From the NCBI GenBank assembly GCA_017654935.2, contig CM065710.1, positions 28,180,104 to 28,244,103 of the forward strand: a DNA stretch of 64,000 bases. Reading direction: 5' to 3'. The notes beneath the pieces were generated by a model that saw only the letters and a program-made list of their open reading frames with translations, was not told the DNA's origin and made no database searches. Source of the stretch: Phymorhynchus buccinoides (Eukaryota; Mollusca; Gastropoda; Neogastropoda; Raphitomidae). Of this stretch, positions 57,241 through 64,000 are shown piece by piece. Made by a program: the position numbers and the translations under genes. Position 1 is the first letter of the stretch, and each line of letters begins with the position of its first letter.

Positions 57241-57657
57241 TTAAATTTGATTATCCATTTTTTATTCTACGATTAGCATGCACGCACGCAAGCAAGCACA
57301 CACACGCTCGCGCACGCATTACATTTTTGATGACAGATTTTCATTCTAAGACTAGTAAGAGTGATTAGCCTACTTATGTGGTTGTATTTTCGTTTTTGTT
57401 GCTATAATGGTCGACCTATGGCGATATTTGTCACGCCAGAGGGCAGTCAATGCACTAGGGGCTTATCACGCGATTTTCTTACTTGGGCGTAGTAAGAGAG
57501 AGATAGATGGTAGGACTACTCACTCTCTCTCTCAGTTTCTTTATCCCCAACTAAGAATATAGAGAGGATTAGCCCCACACGAGCGTCATGCCCTCTGGCG
57601 TGAAAAAAATCGCACTAAGTCTCTCATTGATACGTAAACACGATATTTTGCTGATGC

Positions 57658-57686
57658 GCACACATACACACACACACACACACACC

Positions 57687-57763
<77 letters not shown>

Positions 57764-57862
57764 CACACACACACACCAGCACAAATACACCACAACACAC
57801 ACACCGCACAAATACACCCACAACACACACACCGACACACCACAACACACCAACACACACAT

Positions 57863-57914
<52 letters not shown>
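57658..57914. repeat. (CA)n microsatellite
   Basis: Long CA runs with CACAACACAC interruptions, just beyond the donor of exon 57926-58159. Confidence 0.97.
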
Positions 57915-57925
57915 TCTTGTCTTAC

Positions 57926-58159
57926 CGTAATTGTGGTGCCCAAAGACCCCAAGTTCGCAGAACTTAAAACCCTCCACGCTTCGCCTGACGAGGGTAAAGT
58001 AGCGCCCGATCTTGGGAGTGTTGCAGTCCAGCTTAGTTTTGGTTTTCTCCGGAAGCTCTCTGTCGCGGTAGTTGCATTGGATGCCCTCTGGCGGAGGAAA
58101 GTTGCCCACTTGGGTCTGGTTGGTGATAGTGGAGTAGAACTTGCTGGGACTCCCGATGG
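57926..58159 (-). CDS. Exon: C-terminal half of galactose-binding (F5/8C, fucolectin-like) domain
   Basis: 78 codons, phase 1-1. Acceptor TGACATGACAG, donor GTAAGA. Continues the domain of the previous exon: two cysteines ahead of a GRYFTLVRR strand (family pattern C...GRYV), then FKFCELGVFG, matching the closing LTLCEVEVYG strand of fucolectin/F5/8C domains. A potential N-glycosylation site (NQT) is present near the start. The acceptor and first codons of this exon are repeated upstream in the intron (58160-58620). A long CA microsatellite starts within 20 bases of the donor. Confidence 0.8.
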
Positions 58160-58620
58160 CTGTCATGTCAAACAACAGTCACGAAAATCAACAATTAATT
58201 ATCTTGGTGGAGAAGAACTCACTGGGACTCCCGATGACTGTCATGTCAGAAAACAGTCACAGAAATCAACAATTAATTATCCTGGTGGAAAAGAACTCGC
58301 TGGGACTCCCCATAGCTGTCATGTCAGACAACAGTCACGAAAATTAACAATCAATTTCCCCCAAAGACGAAGGGTGGCTGTCCACGTTGCAGGGTAATCA
58401 AAAACGGTCACACACGTAATATTCTCATCCCTAGCTGATGCATTTGTACCGAAGTGTTCAAGTGCTTCTCGCTGTTGGGATGATACCTGGAGTCTTTTAG
58501 CAAGGGTAAGCCAACCAACCAACCAACCAACAATTAATTATTCTGGTGGAGAAGAACTCGCTGGGATTCCTGATGGATGTCATGTCAGACAATAGTCACA
58601 CAAATCAACAATCAATTTCC
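58160..58620 (-). repeat. Exon-edge minisatellite 3: about four diverged units copying the acceptor and start of exon 57926-58159
   Basis: Copies of GACATGACAG followed by (T/C)CATCGGGAGTCCCAG, the acceptor and first codons of the exon, recur in units of about 88 bp near 58160, 58240 and 58320 and, diverged, at 58580. Between the third and fourth copy sits a dispersed repeat (58375-58510). The second unit has an in-frame TGA, so read-through is not open. Confidence 0.75.
58375..58515. repeat. Dispersed repeat family W, copy 3
   Basis: GCAGGGTAATCAAAAACGGT, GTAATATTCTCATCCCTAGC, GATGATACCTGGAGTCTTTT. It interrupts exon-edge minisatellite 3. Confidence 0.75.
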
Positions 58621-59110
58621 AATAGTCAGAAAACACACCTAGGATGTCAGACAGCACTCACAAAGACAAATGGGGTCTAGTCAGAAAACACACCTAGGAT
58701 GTCAGAAGGCACTCGTTAAGACAAATGGGGTCTAGTCAGAAAACACACCTAGGATGTCAGAAGGCACTCGTTAAGACAAATGGGGTCTAGTCAGAAAACA
58801 CACCTAGGATGTCAGAAGGCACTCGTTAAGACAAATGGGGTCTAGTCAGAAAACACACCTAGGATGTCAGACAGCACTCATAAAGACAAATGGGGTCTAG
58901 TCAGAAAACACTTCTAGGATGTCAGACAGCACTCACAAAGACAAATGGGGTCTAGTCAGAAAACACACCTAGGATGTCAGACAGCATTCATAAAGACAAA
59001 TGGGGTCTAGTCAGAAAACACACCTAGGATGTCAGACAGCACTCACAAAGACAAATGGGGTCTAGTCAGAAAACACACCTAGGATGTCAGACAGCACTCA
59101 CAAACAACGT
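58610..59110. repeat. 55-bp minisatellite, about 8 units
   Basis: Unit GTCTAGTCAGAAAACACACC plus TAGGATGTCAGACAGCACTC plus ACAAAGACAAATGGG, in the intron between the two lectin-domain exons. Confidence 0.94.
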
Positions 59111-59280
59111 CAGCAAAAAACACCTACGGTGTCAGACACATCCTATACAGACAAATTACGGTTTAGTGGGCAAGCACCCCTATGCTGTCCACTAATGTCC
59201 AGACACACGAACACACTCTTAGATCAAAGATCAACAAAATGGTCTCCTCCTCCTACTGTCTCTCTCCTGTTTCATTTCTT

Positions 59281-59282
59281 TG

Positions 59283-59320
<38 letters not shown>

Positions 59321-59408
59321 ACCCCCCCCCTGTGACCCCCCCCCTCTCTCTCTCTCTCTGTCTCTCTCTCTGTCTCTCTCTCTCTCTCTGTGTGTCTCTC
59401 TCTCTCAT
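59281..59408. repeat. (TC)n microsatellite with C runs
   Basis: TC runs ending about 20 bases below the donor of exon 59429-59644. Confidence 0.97.
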
Positions 59409-59428
59409 AATAATTCACTGGAACTCAC

Positions 59429-59644
59429 ATTTATAGTTATCAAAAGGGCGAATGGTGTAATAGAAGATTTTGAAATGAGTTTCCAAGTTCACTCGGATCC
59501 AGTACAGTTTTTCATCAGACTGGGCGTTTTGGCCGAAGCATTTGACATTGATGTAGAACAGGGCGTCTGTCATGGGGCTGTCGTCGTTCAAAGACGACGA
59601 TTCGCTCTCTGCCGCTGGTTTGCCAATGGCCACGTTGTGTTTCA
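59429..59644 (-). CDS. Exon: N-terminal half of galactose-binding (F5/8C, fucolectin-like) domain
   Basis: 72 codons, phase 1 at both ends. The acceptor is CAG after a T-rich tract at 59645-59665 and the donor is GTGAGT at 59428-59423. The protein begins KHNVAIGKPAAES, the usual first strand of F5/8C-type domains (NVAxGKPAxxS), and later has the domain's W-x-R-V-x-L strand as YWIRVNLE. The usual acidic residue of RVDLG is Asn here and the fucolectin sugar-site His is not apparent, so classical fucose binding may be lost. An upstream GTG in the same frame lies in the polypyrimidine tract and is not a start. The signal-peptide exon must lie upstream; I found no convincing candidate up to 64000. 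Confidence 0.78.
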
Positions 59645-59674
59645 CTGAAACAGAGAAAAAAAAAGCCACTACTT

Positions 59675-59885
59675 CTTCTTCTTCTGCGTTCCAAAGTCAT
59701 GCTCATGTCTTCAGATCAGTCCTGAGGTCGAAGTCCGCTGTCTTCCTCAAACCTTCGAGGGGTACCCAGAGGTTCTCTTGATGCACCAATCCCTCCGGCC
59801 AGGTTTGACAGCAGGATGTCGTGGTATGCTGTTGGGCAATCTAGAAGGATGTGCTCCGGAGTCTGTCTTCCAACGCCACACGAGA
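59675..59885. repeat. Dispersed repeat family U, copy 1
   Basis: CATGCTCATGTCTTCAGATC, AGTCCTGAGGTCGAAGTCCG, CTCCGGCCAGGTTTGACAGC, GATGTGCTCCGGAGT recur in order at 63470-63675. Confidence 0.8.
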
Positions 59886-60557
59886 GCACTCACTGGCATG
59901 AGACAGGCTGATCATGTGGAGGTGTGACCGAGGAGTAGGTACAGTCACACAAGTCACAAGTCACAACATTTTATTGTCCTTAAAATGATATACAGCTTGC
60001 TGTGGCACGTAAAAGTAAAACATAAAACAAAACCCAACATATCACAGGTCTAATAATGCAGCATTCATGCAAAACACGCTCACGCACTTGACATGCATGA
60101 TGTTCCGTGTCAGTGTTCCGTTCTCAGTCTAAACAGTATCACCTGCTGGTGACAACTGCAGATGAGATCTCGAAGACCATTTCTGTCATTTGCAATGATT
60201 TGAAATGAAACTACAAATCAAGGCACTACATGCAACAAAGGTAAGCCCCCACCCATCACACAATCATGATGAAGCCCCATAACAACCTCATTGTGTACTA
60301 CAACAAAATGGGCGCTGTCCACTTCGCCTGAGCGCGTTTCGCCTACTCTTTGATGTACGTAATCTGCCGCTCCATTTGCATTTATTGTGTTGGCTGTGTC
60401 GTTTCGCCCACCGCATCCTTAGTATTTGCCAGCATGCACATAATGCGGTCTTGACTTCTTTTTTTTTATCTGTTCGTTTACTTTTGAACTTGCTGTTTAT
60501 ATTAACCGAGAGCTCACTGCAATTAGAATGAAGGTTTATGAGTCTGTTTAGTCTGTC

Positions 60558-60765
<208 letters not shown>

Positions 60766-60769
60766 AGGT

Positions 60770-61350
60770 AGACCTTTACAGCTTCTAAGTGTATCTTAAT
60801 AAATAGCGGCCATCGAAAGATTTTAAGTGTTTGTGTGTTTTTCTACTGAAAATGAGGCCATGCCCTTGCACGGATTTAACTTAACTTTGTGAGGACAGTC
60901 AAAGCAAAATGAGTACATAATCATTGGGGCAATGATACCTCGGAAGCCTTAAACATTAATACTTCCAGTTTAGTATATGTCCTGGTATGTCATTATTTAG
61001 GCGAAACGAGCCTACTTATCAGTTAGTCGATGAAACGTGAGTAGGCAAAACGCGTGAAGGCGGATAGAGGCGTACAGACAAATAAAATGTCTAGAGAACG
61101 TGGTGAGGTCGCCGAAATTCTCCTCTAGTGTGACTGCGACTACGATCTCACTACGATCTGAGGAGTAGAGACCTCAGCTGGAAAAAAAATGTAAAGCGAG
61201 CTACGCTCTTGACGCGGGATCCTATGGTGCCGCTACGTTCTCAGTGCTCTGCCACTGGTGTCACACTTGTCACGCTTCCACAAATTTGTACCCGTTCTCA
61301 CAACAATACTGACTCACTTCCTTTTCCACTGTATAACCTACGTGTGTTTT
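60770..61350. other. Segment upstream of the lectin exons, no recognised feature
   Basis: GGCGAAACGAGCCTAC and relatives (also at 60335 and 61045) hint at a short dispersed repeat; no exon found. Confidence 0.4.
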
Positions 61351-61355
61351 GAGCT

Positions 61356-61902
61356 TAAAGGGGTACCCTGACGGATGAGTTTTTGCAAGAGACACGTCGA
61401 GATTACCTGGAAAACACCCTTTACAGAGATCGCAACACTCACTTTGCTCTGGTTTCCTATAAATCAAACCGTCAAATCGGCGATTCCTCCTTGGCTGAGG
61501 TGCTGGAAGTCAAATTCTTTCTAATGGCCGCCTGAGTTTAGACCAAATCGTTTGCACGAAATTTTCACAATACAAGCCTTTTTATTTATTTATTTTTAAA
61601 TGTTATAGTTTACCTAAAGGAGTTTTGCTCACAACAAAGGAAATAGCTCCTTTTTTAACTGCACTACAAAAAAAAGAAAAAGCTTCAACAACAATGAGTG
61701 GCCTCCACCCACCCTATCCAAAATGGCTTCTCTCTCTCTCTCTCTCTCTCCCCGGCATCTCCGCCAAGGAGGAATCGCCGTTTTGACGGTTTGATTTCTA
61801 GGAAACCAGAGCAAAATGAGTGTTGCGATCTCTGTAAAAGGTGTTTTCCTAGTGATCTCGGCGTATTTCTTGCAACAACTCATCCGTCAGGGTGCACCTT
61901 TA
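61356..61902. mobile_element. Foldback element family V, complete copy
   Basis: TAAAGGGGTACCCTGACGGA at left, CATCCGTCAGGGTGCACCTTTA at right, arms about 130 bp including GTTTCCTATAAATCAAACCG versus its complement. Same family as 49450-49981. Confidence 0.78.
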
Positions 61903-62034
61903 AAATGCGTGTAGCGAGAATGCAGCCCACGCACTCTATATGCTCCTACCAAGACCCCACCACGCTCTTATTATGTTAGTGCCCAACTATAGTACGACAC
62001 GCCACGTCCATGCTACGACCAGCCACATTCTGGA

Positions 62035-62430
62035 TCATTCTTCTTCAGCGTTCCCAGGCCATAAGGCCATAATGGGTAAGGTACATATGCGTCCGGTTTT
62101 CAAATTCCACTGGTCTACCCGCTGCATTCTGCCAACGCATTTCGACTTTGGAGGAGTTCAAAGAAGAACATTATTTGTTATTTGGAAGATTTTTTTTTTA
62201 ATTGGGGGGGGGGGGAGGGAATAAAAGGCAAGAGAATAGGCCAATCAGAAAAAAATAGTAGCAGACAGTAAGAAAAGGAAAAGGCAGAGTCAAAGGGAGT
62301 GATAGATTACAGGAAGTTGGAGCAAAGAACTTCAAGAAAGAGAGGTAACTATTTGTACTCAAAGCCCCCCCCCCCCCCCCCCCCACCCCCCCTCCGAAAC
62401 CCGGTGTCCCCACAGGGAAAGACTCAAGGA
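62035..62430 (+). repeat. Dispersed repeat family X, copy 6
   Basis: CCCAGGCCATAAGGCCATAA, GTCCGGTTTTCAAATTCCAC, AAAGGCAGAGTCAAAGGGAG and a poly-C run, then GGTGTCCCCACAGGG. Confidence 0.72.
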
Positions 62431-62559
62431 AGGTGGAGTCGTCCAGCTCCCCGTATGAAGGCATGGGGCATCCAACCACTGCCCCCACGTTCTGGTTGAT
62501 TGTGGAGAACGTGCCCTATGTATAATGGGGGTGTAAGCATCAAAGCCAAGGGCCTTTAC

Positions 62560-63470
62560 TAGGGATGCATGCATGTGTGTACTCACATACATCACATACA
62601 CTCCGTTTAGCATGCGTAAGAATTGCATCAGTTTAAACATTCAAGGCGAGAGGGTAATTAATCATGCATAAAGTACATAATTATAACTGTATTGATTCAT
62701 TTAACAGATGCAACCTGAGCAATTCTTCAGTATTGGTGACAATAGACGATTTTCGGAAGAAAAAAACTTGGGGAGAGCATTTCGGGAAAAATAGAGGTGT
62801 TTACCTCCATTACTCGGTCAAACACCAATAACAACAATGCAACAATGGCATCATAGTCGGAGCTTGAAACCGCAGGATGCGAGTCAGCGACTTGCAGACA
62901 TTTTTGTTATAAAAATTAGGGGTGGCCAGTGGCCACAAACTCATAAAACTAGCAAAATGTGATGTAAAAATATAAATGACAATTGTTTATAATGACGCAC
63001 GGTGTTCTAAGTGCTGGATGTCTGCTCAAACACACGAGTCGATAGGCTACCAGAGCTGATAGTAGAGTGACCGATTGAATTAGGCAAGATCAATCCAACA
63101 CACCATGAAATTACTCCCCTTAATTATTTCCGAACAATTTCTATTGAGGGTTCTTCTCTTCCAACACTTACAATTAATAACCCGATTGAAAAGAAGACAT
63201 ATACATTTCTGTAAAATAAAGATATATGACCAAAGGAAGCAAGACAATTATGGCTAGTACGATAATATTACATCAGCATGCTAAAGAATCCAGAAAACTG
63301 AAGAAAATAATAGCAATAAAATGGTGCCAAAACAGGACAGGCTTTGATACTTTAAAAAAAAGAGTCAGAGTTTCCATGGACACTACATTGTAAATATAGC
63401 ATCCATGGTGTTTCTGAATTTGAAGTAAAGTTTGCCCTGTTACTTCCTAAATGAGAAAACAAATATTTTG
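62560..63470. other. Segment without recognised features
   Basis: No exon, repeat or RNA signature that I can support. Confidence 0.45.
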
Positions 63471-63675
63471 ATTTCTTCTTTTTCCGTGTTCCCAACCCAT
63501 GCTCATATCTTCAGATCAGTCCTGAGGGCGAAGACCGCTGTCTTCCTCAGCGCTTCGGTGGATCCCCACAGATTCTCTTGTCCATCATCCCCTCCGGCCA
63601 GGTTTGACAACGGACGTTGTGGTATGTTGGGCTCTTGAAGGATTCGCTCCGGAGTTCTGTATTCCAGTGTCAAAC
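63470..63675. repeat. Dispersed repeat family U, copy 2
   Basis: Matches 59675-59885 block for block (CATGCTCATATCTTCAGATC, CTCCGGCCAGGTTTGACAAC). Confidence 0.8.
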
Positions 63676-63869
63676 CGTTTTATGAAAATAGAGGCGGCTA
63701 AGAAAAAAAAGTCTGAGTTAAAAAAAATCAAACGTTTGTGATATCAACTATCCAAAACATACGTTACCTTGCCACCTTGTCTTGTGTGGGGTGTAACACC
63801 TTGCAGAACTTTTCCAAAGTCAATCTCAGGCTTTGAAGGAAAGCACTTTTGAAAAATGTAAGAACAATT

Positions 63870-63999
63870 TAAAGACCCACCACGTCACGTGTCAAGATCA
63901 CGGTTTTCACGTGTTTTCCCTCTTATAGCTGGTAAGAAATCTTACGAATTCTTCCTAGCATAAGAGGGAATGTGACACGTGACGTGGGGGGTCGTTAAA
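63870..63999. mobile_element. Short foldback MITE at window edge
   Basis: TTTAAAGACCCACCACGTCA CGTGTC at left is inverted at the right end (GACACGTGACGTGGGGGGTC, GTTAAA). Inner TCTTATAGCTGGTAAGAA also pairs. Confidence 0.65.
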
Positions 64000-64000
64000 G

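Noticed and set aside
59645..59669. Extension of the lectin exon upstream with an initiator
   Set aside because: The candidate start is GTG, and the segment is the T-rich tract before a CAG acceptor.
62585..62640. Possible signal-peptide first exon (ATG, then a GTGAGT donor)
   Set aside because: Only moderately hydrophobic and the donor is phase 0, whereas the next exon needs phase 1.

Overview
This is eukaryotic, animal-type genomic DNA: a large, repeat-rich intron landscape with about 4% coding sequence. The best reading is a mollusc, probably a gastropod (a periwinkle-like caenogastropod would fit). That rests on the gene architecture (fucolectin-type F5/8C-like domain plus EB-like cysteine modules), the mix of non-LTR retrotransposons, tRNA-derived SINEs, hammerhead-ribozyme repeats typical of Penelope-like elements, and foldback MITEs. 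Species assignment is inference. I see no prokaryotic genes, rRNA or CRISPR array.

One host gene runs through the window on the minus strand, from 59644 down to 57, with both ends off the window. I place 24 exons. Every one is a multiple of three bases, flanked by AG/GT splice signals in phase 1 on both sides, the signature of shuffled extracellular modules. The first two (59429-59644 and 57926-58159) encode a galactose-binding (F5/8C, fucolectin/FTP-like) domain. The next 22 each encode one small cysteine-rich module. Sixteen are four-cysteine 'half' modules of 25-32 codons (C2-x5-C3 in all). Six are six-cysteine EB-like modules with a CxC, and these occur only as three adjacent pairs (A then B) with pair-specific cysteine spacing, so the gene grew by duplication of multi-exon blocks. 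The product is secreted or a receptor ectodomain; signal peptide, transmembrane segment and any cytoplasmic domain lie outside the window.

The most unusual thing here is at exon edges. At three exons (57-140, 31278-31370, 57926-58159) the splice acceptor plus the first codons of the exon has been amplified into a minisatellite in the upstream intron. At 31278 sixteen additional acceptor copies are all in phase and the whole array is open in the exon's frame. At 57 the three nearest 126-bp units are open in frame. These arrays could produce isoforms with variable numbers of short peptide repeats.

Introns, by region: 0-16 kb holds the first exon-edge minisatellite, a 60-bp array, RT fragments (5.0-5.6 kb and 8.2-9.6 kb), two CAGT-ended MITEs and a 2.75-kb LINE with an 11-bp target duplication (13364-16114). 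16-30 kb holds tandem arrays (54, 84, 112, 59 and 63 bp), an RTE-like LINE remnant (22985-25230), foldbacks and SINE tails. 30-46 kb is exon-rich (12 exons) with the second exon-edge array, a 62-67-bp array, a Tc1/mariner-type foldback, hammerhead ribozymes and long CA/GTA microsatellites. 46-64 kb holds a 79-bp satellite (26 copies), a LINE 3' end with a C2H2 finger (51.4-52.3 kb), Harbinger-type MITEs, an intact-looking SINE, a second LINE abutting a SINE (55.3-56.9 kb), and the lectin-domain exons. No promoter or terminator of the host gene is visible.
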